DNA from: Carnegiea gigantea
Lineage: Eukaryota > Streptophyta > Magnoliopsida > Caryophyllales > Cactaceae
Length of the DNA stretch: 64,000 bases
NCBI GenBank assembly: GCA_029747015.1
Contig: JAKOGI010000535.1
Span: forward strand, 248,001 to 312,000
Direction: 5' to 3'
The notes beneath the pieces were generated by a model. The model searched no databases. It was given only the letters and a program-made list of their open reading frames with translations, and had not been told where the DNA came from. Position 1 is the stretch's first letter. Every line of letters starts with the position of its first letter. Shown here piece after piece: positions 11,589-22,197 of the stretch. Both the position numbers and the translations under genes were made by a program.

Positions 11589-12517
11589 GTGAGTGTAGGA
11601 CGGGGCAAGGTGAGTATGTTTGTATATTTTTGCTTAATTGCATGTAATCGTGCATTTGATGTGAACCTATTGATGCCTAGGATGAACCTGACTCGCCACC
11701 ATGGGTGCATGGGGCGGTGTTACCGCTATGGGAGGATGGGGAAGATGCCCAGAGTTAGCCTAGAAAGCCATTTAGAGCGGGTCCACACCTTTCTGTGGGC
11801 AAGATTAGAAGAAATTCTAAACGACTGCTTGAGATTTGTCCACAATCAGACCCTATTGAGGCATTATAGGGTTAAGAGGCTTCACCCCAAACTTAGGCCG
11901 TCCCATATCGACGGTGGATGCTATTTGTGTGAGTGGGTGCCTATGGAGATGACGATGAGTGAATTGGTGGATTACCTTATCGACATAGGTCCCTATAATG
12001 AGCCTCCCACCTCTAACACTGAGGATGATGCCCCATCACCATCACTAGAGGAGGATACCTTAGATGATGAGTCGGTTGTAGAGAACGAGCTTAAAGTTAC
12101 TAAGGATGAGCTGGAGGTGGAACCCATTGGGGAGGGGGACCCTAGAGAGGAACCCTCAGTTGAATATGACCTCGAGTAAAACCCAGGGGGTAAGGAACCC
12201 TCAGCAGATTATGAGCCCGAGAAAGACCCAAGGGAAGACCAAAAGGAGGAATCGTTAAGGAGAGTGATCCCGAGAAGGACCCAATAGAGGAAAAAGACCC
12301 CAAGGAAGATACAGAGGATGACCCCATGGAAGAGCCTTTAGAGGAGAGTGACCTTGAGGAAGACCCTATAGAGGGAGAAGACCCTGAGGAAGAGCCTCTA
12401 GAGGATGAAAGACCTGAGGAGGACCGTTTAGAGGCCGACGACCAAGAAGAGGAAAAACCAATACAGGATGCTCGAATGTGTAGGGGTACCTGTCCACTGG
12501 ATGCCCCTGACCAGTAG
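11589..12517 (+). pseudogene. E2 upstream open frame with acidic tail
   Basis: The frame encodes a roughly 300-residue protein if one stop (12177-12179) and one frameshift (about 12255) are bridged. The N-terminal 110 residues are basic and contain RHHGCMGRCYRYGRMG and later SHIDGGCYLCEWVP. The last 160 or so residues are almost purely acidic, with repeated DPEEEP, EEDPI and EDPEEE units. This is not Gag: the gag frame with its knuckle starts only at about 13010, 490 bp downstream. I do not recognise a family. An extra frame between primer site and gag is unusual for this lineage. Its length suggests it was once translated; the low-complexity tail might instead come from expansion of a GAGGAnCCC repeat. 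Confidence 0.55.
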
Positions 12518-13009
12518 AAGCTCATAGTGTTTAGAAGATTTTATTTTCTAGGACAATATTGTTAGTTATCTTTCTGTTATGCTGTTAAGTCACTATACGC
12601 TAATAAAGTTATAAACTGTGATGTAATGAAGAGTACTCGTATGGAACACTTATGATTTTAGATTTATATGTAACGAATTCTTTTAAGTTATCTGAATAAT
12701 AGCATTCTTTATCTGTGAGGTATGTGAATCACGTGAACGTGATGCCTATATGATTTGTAATGCATGAGTATGTGATGTAATGGTTCGACCACGTGAGTGT
12801 GGTAATGTGATGTGATTGAAAACCTGTTAAATCTTGCACGATGCTCTAGCATGTAATGTGTTATTTTACTCTAGTAGTAGGTAGGATATGAACTATTAGG
12901 AGATGAACTAAACCCAACTTACTTCCCGAACAGGATAGCAGGAAACAACAACGAATCTTAAACCGAATCTCACCCTACTACGAGAGTCCCTGTGAAGCAG
13001 GAGGTTACC
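12518..13009 (+). other. E2 spacer between acidic frame and gag
   Basis: The spacer is AT-rich and has no supportable open frame. Direct short repeats of the type ACGTGA(A/G)(C/T)GTG occur near 12730-12810. Confidence 0.5.
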
Positions 13010-14206
13010 ATGTCGAGCCTCAGGGAACAGCTAGAAGCCCTACACCCTAGGAATGGGAACGGGTCTCGCAGCCATGTGTACGAGACCAACCCACCCACTG
13101 GAGTATATCTCATCAGCCTTCTACTAATGGAGTTGCTGCAGAAGTAAGGGGAGTAGTTGCGACTCCAGAAAGAACAACTGCAGAAGCTAATGGAAGTCCG
13201 GGAGATAACGGTCAAGGAGGATAACTCCTACATGTTTAAGAGGTTTACGAGCCACCAACCACCCATCTATGATGGCACCCCTAACCCTAAGACTTTTGAG
13301 GATTGGATTAGGGGCATGGAAAAATTATTCGACGCACTTCAATGCCCCGAGGAGCGAAGGTGGGTTTCACCGTGTTTTACCTGAAGGATAAGGCTGACCT
13401 CTGGTGGGCCACAATAAGGGAAAGTCAATATCAGCCTTAGTTCAATTGGAGCAAGTTCAAGGAAATGATCAAGGATCATTTCTACCCCATCTCCCTCTAG
13501 AAGGCTAAGGAGAGTGAATTTATGCAGTTGTAGCAAGGGACCATGAGCATACTGAAGTACGTCTCAAAGTTTATGGAGCTCTCACGATTTGCCCTGGCCT
13601 TCATAGCTGACGAGAGGCTGAAGATGAACTAGTTCAAGGCCAGACTCAATCCTGCTATTAAGGAGAGGATGTCAGTACACCAGTACATCTCCTATGTGGA
13701 CCTATATGATACTGCGATCAATGTAGAAAGGGGAATGAAGGAAAGGAGTAACTATTTCAACGAGCTATAGTGAGTTAAGAGGAAGGGGGATAACTAAGGG
13801 AACTTCCAACTGCAGGAGCAGTACCATAGACCTTCTGGGAATCAGTACTCAAATAGCAATGCTCGTGGAGGCCAGCACCCCAATGCATAGCCTAAGGTAA
13901 CCTACAATGCTGGCGGGAAGCTGGGGCACTACGCTCAGGAATGTTATTCAGTCAAGAGGTGTTTCCGTTGCAAAAGCCCTCAACACCAGATACGGGATTG
14001 CCCACACCCCTCACCTCCTACCGGTCAAGGGCATGGGGGATAAGGCCAAAGACAAGGATAGTGACAGTGACCCTAGCAGCCTTATCAGAAGAGGGGTGGG
14101 TAGGCAGCTAACCCCAACTAGCAGAAGCAGACACCTCAACAAGTTCAGGCCCGACCTGCCAACCAACCGCTCTCGAACAATGGGGGCAGGGACTGCTGAT
14201 GCGTAA
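13010..14206 (+). pseudogene. gag: E2 gag with CCHC zinc knuckle
   Basis: This is the capsid/nucleocapsid precursor. It starts at MSSLREQLEAL, a heptad-like helix. The retrotransposon Gag domain follows with RFTSHQPPIYDGTPNPKTFEDW and then, after a shift near 13370, YLKDKADLWWATI and FMELSRFA, typical of this Gag family. A knuckle CFRCKSPQHQIRDC (CX2CX4HX4C) is intact at 13960-14001. Several in-frame TAG/TGA codons sit where Gln or Trp is expected, and at least one frameshift is present. A longer open frame read over 13907-14206 in another phase is not the gag frame. Confidence 0.75.
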
Positions 14207-14239
14207 GAAGAAAGCAGAGGATGCTCCAAACATTGTGAC

Positions 14240-14560
14240 AGGTACTTTTTCTATCTTAGCTTAACCAGTAGATGTTTTATTTGATTCAGATGCCGTGTAC
14301 TCCTTTATTTCTGTTAAACTGGTTAAGATGTTAGGACTAGTCCCCACCCATAAACCTTCCTTGTTGTCTGTGATTCCCCCTGATGGGAAGACTGTAATGT
14401 GTAAGGAGCTATATGGAGATTGCCCTATTAGAATGTATGAGCATGAGTTCTTGGTAGACCTATATAGGTTTAAGCTAACTGACTTTTGGGGCTATCTTGG
14501 GGATGGATGATTAGCTAAGCACCAGGCTCAAATAGACTGTCCAAGATGAAAAATTACCCT
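14240..14560 (+). pseudogene. pol: E2 aspartic protease
   Basis: VDVLFDSDAVYSFIS at about 14262-14310 corresponds to the family active site (V)LFDSGATHSFIS. The catalytic Asp is kept but the following Gly of the D-S/T-G triad is Asp, which should abolish activity. The second protease signature ILGMDWL is recognisable at 14492-14520 but broken by a stop and shift just after GMD. Confidence 0.7.
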
Positions 14561-15990
14561 AAGGGGACCCAATAAGGAGAAAGTGGTGTGTAAGGGCAAG
14601 GGACCTAGAGCGGGAGTGGAACTGATTTTTGTGCTGAAAGCCCACAAGTTGCTAGACAGAGAATGCAAGGAATTCCTGTGCAACATAAGGAAAATCGAGG
14701 GTGCCGAATGTTCCCTTAAAGACATTCCAACAGTGAGGGAATTCCTAGATGTATTTCCAGACGAGATTCTCGGTATGGCACCCCTTAGAGAAGTAGAGTT
14801 TTGTATCAATCTGACCCCCGAAGCCACACCTATCTCTAGGACTCCTTACTATATGGCACCAACGGAACTTAAAGAATTAAAGACCGAGCTAGATGAACTA
14901 TTAGAGAAGGGGTATATTGGGCCCAGTACATCTCCATGGGGAGCCCTGGTGTTATTTATGAAGAAGAAGGATGGAACCCTAAGGTTGTGTATAGACTATA
15001 GGGAGCTGAACAAAATAACGATCAAGAACTGTTACCCTCTGCCCAGAATAGCCGACCTCTTTGATCGGCTAAGAGGTACAGGGACTTTTTCTAAGATAGA
15101 CCTTCATTTAAGGTATCACCAACTCTGAGTCAAGGATGAGGACATACCCAAGACTGCCTTCCGTACCCAGTACGGACATTATGAATTCGTGGAGATGCCC
15201 TTTGGCCTCACTAATGGCCCGACAGCATTCATGGACCTCATGAACAAAGTTTTCAAACCCTACCTAGATCAATTTGTTGCAGTCTTTATAGACGATATAC
15301 TGGTCTACTCGAGGACTCCAGAGGAGCATACCCACCATCTAAGGATAGCTGTGGAGGTATTGAGGAAAAATAAGTTGTATGCCAAGTTTTCGAAGTGTGA
15401 GTTCTAGTTGAGTAAGGTGGCATTTTTGGGATACGTAGTATCTAACGACGGGGTGTTTATGGACCCTCAAAAGATAGAGGCTGTGACGAACTGGCCAAGG
15501 CCTAAGAGCCTGACAGAAGTGAGAAAGTTTTTAGGTTTAGCAGGGTACTATCGTGGGTTTGTCTAAAACTTTTCAATGATCACCACCCCACTCACCAATT
15601 TGACCAGGAAGGTCGTTAAGTATGAATGGACGGAACAATGCAAGGGAGCGTTCCAGGAGCTTAAGAGAAGACTGATGAGTGTGCTTATACTGGTCTTACC
15701 CACCGCCGATAAGGATCTTATGGTGTATAGTGATGCGTCTAAGACTGGGTTGGGGTGTGCACTAATGCAAGAAGGTTGTGTTATAGCCTATGCTTCGCGG
15801 TAAATGAAGATTCATGAGCGAAACTACCCGACTCACAACCTGGAGTTAGCAGTTGCCGTGTTTGCCCTCAAATCTGGAGGCATTACCTGTACGGGATACG
15901 TTGTGAGGTTTTCATCAATCACCAGAGCTTGAAATACCTCTTTTGACAAAAGGATCTACATCTGACGTAGATAAGGTGGTTAGAATTCTT
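14561..15990 (+). pseudogene. pol: E2 reverse transcriptase and RNase H
   Basis: RT landmarks appear in order: [12 protein letters not shown] (linker), [49 protein letters not shown], a stop at 15126 where Arg is expected (CGA to TGA), [19 protein letters not shown], and the catalytic FIDDILVYS box at 15286-15312. KFSKCEF is followed by a TAG where Trp is expected. LGYVVSNDGV and FLGLAGYYR close the RT. RNase H follows: LMVYSDASKTGLGCALMQ, a TAA after ASR, then [14 protein letters not shown] and a frame change. The core catalytic Asp pair of RT is intact; the gene is dead because of stops. Confidence 0.85.
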
Positions 15991-17435
15991 GAAGAACTAC
16001 AATGTTCATTTCCAGTACCATCAGGAAAAGGCTAGTGTAGTGGCAGATGCGTTGAGTCACCGACCGTACCCAGCACTAAGCTACTTGTTAGCACTTTCGA
16101 ATAAGTTGTGTGAGGAATTTTGGAAGTTAGAACTTAATGTAATTACCCTGAGGGCCAAACCTATGCTTTGCGCCTTAGAAGGGAAGCCGACCCTTATAGA
16201 GGAAATTCGAGTAGCCCAGGCTACGGACCCCCAACTCAAATAGATCAGGGTGGAAATATTGGTGGGAAAAGCACCTGGGTTCGTAATCCATGAGGATGGC
16301 ACTATACGGTTCCATAACCGGGTGTGTGCTCCTGTAGTGGAGGCACTTAAGAACAAAATCCTAGATGAGGGTCACAATACTCCATACTCGGTGCATCCTG
16401 GGGGAAATAAACTATACAAAAACCTGACGCAGACATTTTGGTGGAGTAACATGACACAAGAAGTGGCTGATTATATAGCAAAATGCCTAACCTGTCAGTG
16501 AGTAAAGATCAAACACCAACGACCAGCGGGGCTTTTACAGCCCCTGGACGTCCCTGAGTGGAAATGGGACTCGACGTCCATGGAGTTCGTGGTGGGCTTA
16601 CTATTCACTTACGAGAAGAACAAGATGATTTGGATCATCGTGGATAGACTCACAAAAACAGTGCACTTCATAGCCATGAGGAATACTTGGACCCTGGACC
16701 AATTGGCTCCAACATATTTCGAGGCGATAGTGCGATTACACGGGGTACCCGGTTCTATAATGTTGGGTCGGGACACCAGATTCCAATCGGGTTTTTAGCA
16801 GAAGTTACATGAAGTGTTTGGGCCATTGTTATGCTTTGGTACTGCATTTCACTCAGCCACGGACGGGCAAACAGAATGCACTATTAAGATGCTGGAGGAT
16901 ATGCTAAGGGCTTGCGCCCTGGATTTTAAGAGAGCGTGAGACGAACACTTGGCACTAATCGAGTTCTCCTAGAACAACAATCACCAAGTGAGTATGGGCA
17001 TGGCCCCGTATGAGGCACTGTATAGGAGGAGGTCCAGAACTCCGCTCTGTTGGTAGGAGATCGATGAAGCTCTGAGTATTAGGCCGGAATTAATCTAAGC
17101 CACCACGGATAAGATAAGGGTGATCCAAGAATAAATGAGAGCCGCCCAAAGTCACCAGAAAAGCTATGTCGACAGAAGGCGTAGGCCCCATGAATTCTAA
17201 GTTAGAGATCAGGTGTTCGTTCAAGTTTCCTCAACCAAGGGAGTTGCGAGGTTTGGGATGGTAGGGAAATTCAACCCAGGGTACATTGGGCCATACCCAG
17301 TCATACATAGGGTTAGGGAGGTGGCATATCAATTGGAGTTACCGCCTGAACTTCCAAGAGTACATAATGTATTCCATATATCACAGCTGCAGAAGTATAT
17401 TCCAGATCCCTCGCACATAATCGAACCCGCCCTAG
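15991..17435 (+). pseudogene. pol: E2 integrase with GPY/F module
   Basis: The zinc-binding part reads HNTPYSVHPGGNKLY and later YIAKCLTCQ (HHCC). The core has WKWDSTSMEFVVGL, where the first catalytic Asp (usual MDF) is Glu; LGRDTRFQSGF, where the usual SDRD is changed; and ATDGQTECT with the catalytic Glu kept. The GPY/F module follows: FNPGYIGPYPVIHRVREVAYQLELPPELPRVHNVFHISQLQKYIPDPSHI, in two overlapping stretches over 17276-17430. At least six stops interrupt the region. Several are explained by C-to-T or G-to-A change from Arg, Gln or Trp codons. Confidence 0.8.
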
Positions 17436-17451
17436 ACAGCTCCAGCAGGGC

Positions 17452-17631
17452 CTCTTGTATGAGGAACAGCCAATGCAGATCCTGGATTGACGAGAAAAGC
17501 ACCTTCGCAGGAAGATGTTGCCCCTGATCAAAGCTCTTTTGGCCAATCACGAGATGTCAGAGGCAATGTGGGAACCAGAGCAGGAGATGCAAGGTAAATA
17601 TCCTCACTTGTTTCTACAACCAGGTGCCTAG
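17452..17631 (+). pseudogene. E2 C-terminal chromodomain
   Basis: In a frame different from the GPY/F module the sequence reads LYEEQPMQILD, a TGA in place of Arg, then REKHLRRKMLPLIKALL, ANHEMSEAMWEPEQEM, KYPHLF and a natural stop at 17629-17631. This is the chromodomain placed after integrase in Tekay/Del chromoviruses, which is thought to direct insertion to particular chromatin. The usual aromatic and W-E-P-E signature residues are visible. The frame change and the stop show it is not translated as a fusion now. Confidence 0.75.
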
Positions 17632-17755
17632 AAGTTTCGGGGATGAAACTTCCTTAACCGGGGTGATGTGCAAAACCCCTGGAAGTGACCTTCGCAAGAA
17701 TAGCGATTGTTGTAGTGCATTGAAGTTTCGAGGGCGAAACTTTCCTAAGTGGAGT
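17632..17755 (+). repeat. E2 duplicated polypurine/LTR-start segment
   Basis: Two diverged copies of about 95 bp lie in tandem. Each has GAAGTTTCG, a purine-rich GG(A/C)GAAACT stretch, TTCCT(T)AA, then a TAGTAT or GATGTG before (A)AAAACCCC. The first AAAACCCC is at 17671-17678, the second at 17762-17769. Only the second is followed by sequence matching the 5' LTR. Confidence 0.65.
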
Positions 17756-20276
17756 AGTATTAAAACCCCAGAAATCTAATATGGGGAAATTAGGCGATGT
17801 GGACCGACCCTCATGATGCAAGTCAACTAATTTTTTTTTTCCTTTTTTCACTCTGATTTCTTTTCAAAATTTTACGTTATACCAAATTAATTAAAGCTTA
17901 GACTTAAAACTTCATTCGGGTTATTTAAGATTTATAGTACTTTTATTATCCACTCATTTATATTTAAAATTTACCTAAGGACCTAAAACTTTTTTTTCCA
18001 ATTATTGAAGGTTTGGTCTTTTGTTTTTTCTAAAAAGGAAAACCCTTTTTTGTACCCTAGCAGCCATGAGATTCCCCTCCTTTTTTTTCAATTGCTTCCC
18101 TTTTTCCCCCTTATTCATGGCACCTGTTCTCTCTCTCGCTCTCTCTCTCTCTCTCTCACAACCCTAGATCCCTCTCCTTAGCAGTCCACCGCCAGCCACC
18201 ACTCTACTACCGCCGTCGACCAGCCACCAAGCCGCCACTCCTTGTCTTCTCTCTCTCTCTCTCTCTCTCTCTTATGGTGCTACGTGGGGTGTACCCCCAT
18301 GCATCCCATGAATACAAACCTAAAAAAGAGTTTGGGTTTTTTTGTATTGATTGCTAAATCCGTGGTTTTGACGTGGGATTTTAGGTATGAAACGTTGATT
18401 TGCATTTTTATGATGTTTTTTCATATTTAAAACTCTAAGGGTACGACATTCTAATCACTTCTCTCCCGAATTCGCATCACAGTGCACCTAAAGGGTTATT
18501 TATTAGTTGTTTAAACTAAAGGTTTCAACTTTTATTCAACTTGGATTATGAGGGAGTAGAAATAGGGTTGTTGGGAATATCACGGGAGTGGTTATGAGGG
18601 AAAGTGTTTGAAAAACCCAACCAAGGGTCCTATTGGGGACGAAAAATTATTTGCAGAAACTGTTGGACGTAAGGACTACACATACCCTGACTTCTAAAAT
18701 TCGGGCATGTCAGAGTAGAGGGCTAAAAATTGTGAAATTTCTAGAGTACATGTATCAGAGTGTGTCGTGCAACTTAGTTTTGAATCAAACAAATCAGAGT
18801 AGTGTAGTCCATGTTATGGTCGAATTATTGGGGAATGTCCAGATCGGGATAGTCAGCAACACTATAGAAAGAATTAGAAAAAGGACTCTTTCAAATTAGA
18901 ATCTGACAAAACTACAAACATAAGAAGTGTAGAGGACGGACAACCTTTCTATAATGGGCAAGAAATTAAACTTTTGATGTTGGGAGAAAAGGTCATAGGT
19001 TCTGGAATTCGGACCCAGATTCTGGTTGAATATGGATCCAGAGTTGGGCTTCAATTGGGAGCCCTAGGCATGGGTAAAAATCTTAGAAAAATTCATATAG
19101 GTAGGGCTGGGGCCAGAGTCTTGGTCCATGATGTTTTGGATTGAATGTGGACGATGTTTTGGACCAGGTGCGGAGCAGTAGGCCAAAAACTAGTAACCGA
19201 GCAAGTAATTTATACGGAATCTAGGTAACAATCATGTCTTAGCCCTTCCCTGAGTTGCTTGAAAAATTGCGTGTGCATTAAATATGGTAAGAGTTGATTT
19301 AAATGCGAATTTAATGAAATTATGGCATGATTTAACTGAACGTGACTGCATAGCTAGAATTGCATGATTTGGCTATGTTAATGGAAATTGTGTAGTGTGG
19401 TAATGCCCTCGGGGATAGGGTTGAATTTGAATGAGTTATGCATATTAAATTGGCTTGTAAATTAGATAAGTAAAATAGTGACTGCAAAGGTTGGTTATAG
19501 GTGAGATTGTTAACTGGCTATGTTGATTGAAAGCCAATGGCCTTCCCCAGGAAATAGTGCATGTATGTGAGCAGCCACGTGCCCTATTAGAAAGTTGGCC
19601 AGGTTAGCGGTAGCCATCCATGATGATGGCAGGCTGGAGAATGGGTAAGCGATGATCGTCATAGTCGGCAGTAGGCTATGATTAAGTTAAGCGGCTGCGC
19701 TAAACCTAAGCACAAGACGTAAGACTTAGTGGGGTCACTTACCCTTAAATCTGATTATAGTGATTTGATCTGAAATAAATTATGTGCATCATTGAGATCA
19801 TGTAAGGAAAGGATGATTACACTAATGGAAAATGAATAAGTGCGGCCTTGTCATTCCCTTACCGCTAAAATGCTTTCAAAATGAATTTGTGCGCGTAATT
19901 TGACTGCTAGGTGTGATCATTTACTAAGTTTATCTTACTTTCATAAAATGTTTTGTTTTTAGGTGAACTAGTTTTGCATGAGATTGGGGGACCAAAGTAA
20001 GAGCGAGGCCCTGACACTTAATCGAAGGACACCAATCTTTAGTTATTTAGAGAATGGATTTCATTGAACAATTGTTTCAATTTGGCAGTTGTTTATTAAT
20101 GATTGAATCCTTTAAATTGAAGTGTTATGAAGAAGCTTTGTATTAATTTCTATTTGATACATACCCTGGTATTTCCAAAAAGAAAATACGGCGGTAACAC
20201 TCCAAACAATATTCCACTGCCACATAGGTTAATGATTAGTAATAAAGAAATGAAATTGGAAATCCGGGGTGTTACA
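17756..20276 (+). mobile_element. E2 3' LTR
   Basis: It is about 2520 bp and ends ..GGGTGTTACA directly before the CATAT target duplication. Its start keeps AAAACCCCAG, the conserved chromovirus LTR beginning that the 5' LTR has lost. It contains CT microsatellites at 18123-18160 and 18248-18272, longer than in the 5' LTR. Confidence 0.85.
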
Positions 20277-20281
20277 CATAT
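20277..20281. repeat. Target-site duplication CATAT of E2 (right)
   Basis: It is an exact copy of 8977-8981. Confidence 0.85.
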
Positions 20282-20798
20282 GATCAAGCTGGGACTCTTT
20301 TGGAAGGGTCATATGATTTGTTTGGCCATGAGGACCTTCCTAGCCTTGGTTGTGATATTGTTCTCCCTAATCCTTTTAGTCATTCCCAGGTTTTCGCCAA
20401 GTGTTCTGAACCCTCTCCTTCCCCTAATTATTACATTGATGTGCCCATTGACAATTCTATGAATTGTGATGTCAATGTTGATTTTGGCTATAAGTATGTT
20501 TGATGTGCTTAGTGGGAATGTTGATGATCTTGTGCCTCTAGGTTGCTTAAGAGGGTATGATCCCTCCATTGACCCTTATTGCATATGCCTAGGAAGATAG
20601 TCGAGGAAAATCATGTGACTATATTCTTTTATCCTTCCTATGATTTTTCTAAGGCCATTGATAAGGACAAGAGGATACTTATTATCATTGGGGTGATTTT
20701 GGTTATTGTTGTGGTCCCAGAAGTTTGATAAGCTTTAGCATGCTTTGATGACATCTGATTTGGTGAGTCGTATTTTGAAGTTGCGATGGAGTAACTGA
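20282..20798 (+). pseudogene. Family A gag-like protein, C-terminal part (A3)
   Basis: It reads EGSYDLFGHEDLPSLGCDIVLPN, YYIDVPIDN and, after a shift at about 20490, FDVLSGNVDDLVPLGCLRGYDPSIDPYCICL. Later come FDKL, HALMTSDLV and LKL. The usual stop TGA is CGA here, so the frame would run to 20798. The hydrophobic stretch before FDKL is shortened by a deletion. Confidence 0.55.
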
Positions 20799-22104
20799 TG
20801 CTCCATTTGTCCCGTTTGTGAGGAGGCCTTAGCTTAGGTGCATCCAACACCTAACCTGCTGAGATCGTTATGTTTTATTCCCTTTCCCTTGTCTTACTTT
20901 CTTTACTTTGAGTAAGAATTCTTTATCTAACCATAAGGGAAGGGTAGTTCTATGTTCTTCATTTTGGTTTTTAGTTTATATAATAGTTAAACCATATAGT
21001 TCAAGGTTTCCCATTCGTTTGCACTAGTGTGCTGCATTTAGTTGCATTCAGATTTGCAAATAGGATTGTATGTCGGGATGGTGTAGATTGGTTTGATATG
21101 CCCTCCAATGATGCTTTCACTAGGCACGATAGCTTTCATGAGATTAGCTTTTCATGCGCAATACCCTTTCGTCCTAAAATTTGTGAAGATTTTTTCAATA
21201 TTTCTTGTTTTGACCTTGTCTTCATTGAGAATTACGTTCCCTCTAGAGTCGTTGGCACTAATGTTGGTATATTATAATCATTTTATTAGCTAATTGAGAC
21301 ATTGGTAGATATCCCGTTAAACTTTAAGCCTATTTTGACTAATTCATCATATTTAGTCTTATCTTCTTGCGTGTTTGTGACTCTTCTAGGTTGCATCTTT
21401 AGAAGTTGCTTAGATTCTTATTCAAACCCATATTAGCATGTGCACAGTTGATGATATGGCAGAGGCATTCTTTCTTTGGTCATTTTATCCACATAGCCAA
21501 ATAGCCTCCCCTTTAGTTGTATGTTTATCTCCTTTGCTAGTCCCTTTGAACTTATATTCGTATTTGTTGTGAACACTTTATATTAACTCTTGGCCAAATA
21601 CATGTTCCTAACCTTTAAGCCAAGTCCATGGAGTATCACTTGATCTATGTAATGGGTGGCTTTTAGGATAATTGAGTTTAAGATGGCTTTATTATGTTGG
21701 TTTATTGAGGGATTGATGATATTGAGCATTTAGTTATGTTTCTCTCTGATTTAGGTTGTCTATATGTAATAGATTGTGACGTGTCAATTGGTGGTCCTAT
21801 GCCTTTCAATAATTGAAAATCTTATTTCATTTTCCAAAACATGAAAAAGGGGAAAAAATCATGTTGGAAAAAAAGAAAAAAGAAAGAAAAAAGAAATACA
21901 AAAAAATTAAATGCGTGATTGGCATTGGGCACGTAAATAGCTTGTGTTCTTTCTTTATCAACCCATTTTCTGCTTGACTCATTAGGGTATGCTCATTGTA
22001 TTTATTGTTTGGATTGTTGGTGAACTTATTAGTTTCTTGGTGTATTGTTGATTGCTCCCTAGTCACTTGGCTATAAGCTTCACATTGCCCAGATTTATCG
22101 CTTT
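20282..22104 (+). mobile_element. Family A copy A3: internal region continued
   Basis: The sequence resumes in the gag-like frame and runs through the conserved non-coding part, matching 31820-33640. It stops near 22104 without reaching the polypurine tract. A short repeat of AACTCATTGGTTTCTTGGTG, itself a copy of 22019-22042, bridges to the tRNA relic. A purine-rich tract lies at 21841-21905. Confidence 0.7.
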
Positions 22105-22126
22105 GGGGAAACTCATTGGTTTCTTG

Positions 22127-22197
22127 GTGCTCCTGTAGTGTGAGTATTCCCACCTGTCATGCAAGTGACCCGGGGTCGATCCCTAGCAACAACGCCA
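22127..22197 (+). pseudogene. tRNA-Asp(GTC) relic, reverse-transcribed primer
   Basis: The plus strand reads like a plant tRNA-Asp. GTATTCCCACCTGTCATG contains the anticodon stem with GTC at 22154-22156. GTGACCCGGGGTCGATCCCTAGC is the T arm and 3' strand, and CAACAACGCCA ends in CCA at 22195-22197. The D arm lacks about six bases and the 5' end is blurred. Plant nuclear tRNA genes do not encode CCA, so a copy of a mature tRNA is likely. The reverse complement starts with the tRNA-Asp primer site TGGCGTTGTTGCTAGGGA and is joined directly to the U5 end of the minus-strand LTR at 22198. The match to tRNA runs some 45 bases beyond the 18-base primer site. It is not a working gene: the acceptor and T stems carry C-to-T type mismatches. 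Confidence 0.75.

Larger units (their letters stand above)
8982..20276 (+). mobile_element. E2: complete Ty3/gypsy chromovirus, Tekay/Del type
   Basis: This 11.3-kb element has two LTRs of about 2.5 kb, an initiator-Met primer site, an acidic upstream open frame, gag with zinc knuckle, protease, RT, RNase H, integrase with GPY/F module, a C-terminal chromodomain and a polypurine region. A 5-bp target duplication flanks it. The lineage call rests on the chromodomain after the GPY/F module, LTR ends of the type ..GGTGTTACA, and LTR length. Stops and frameshifts break all frames, so it cannot move by itself. Confidence 0.85.

Noticed and set aside
12142..12525. Open frame of 127 codons on the minus strand, Ser-rich
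   Set aside because: It is the exact antisense of the acidic GAGGA(T/C)CC-rich tail. Ser/Gly richness is what the complement of Glu/Asp codons gives.
13907..14206. 99-codon frame overlapping the E2 zinc knuckle
   Set aside because: The knuckle is read in another frame; this one is a shadow.
17213..17550. Overlapping minus-strand open frames opposite the E2 GPY/F module
   Set aside because: The sense strand carries the recognisable integrase C-terminus; the antisense frames match nothing.
22127..22197. Functional tRNA-Asp gene
   Set aside because: The D arm is incomplete, the acceptor and T stems carry mismatches, CCA is encoded, and the 3' end runs directly into an LTR end. It is a primer copy, not a gene.
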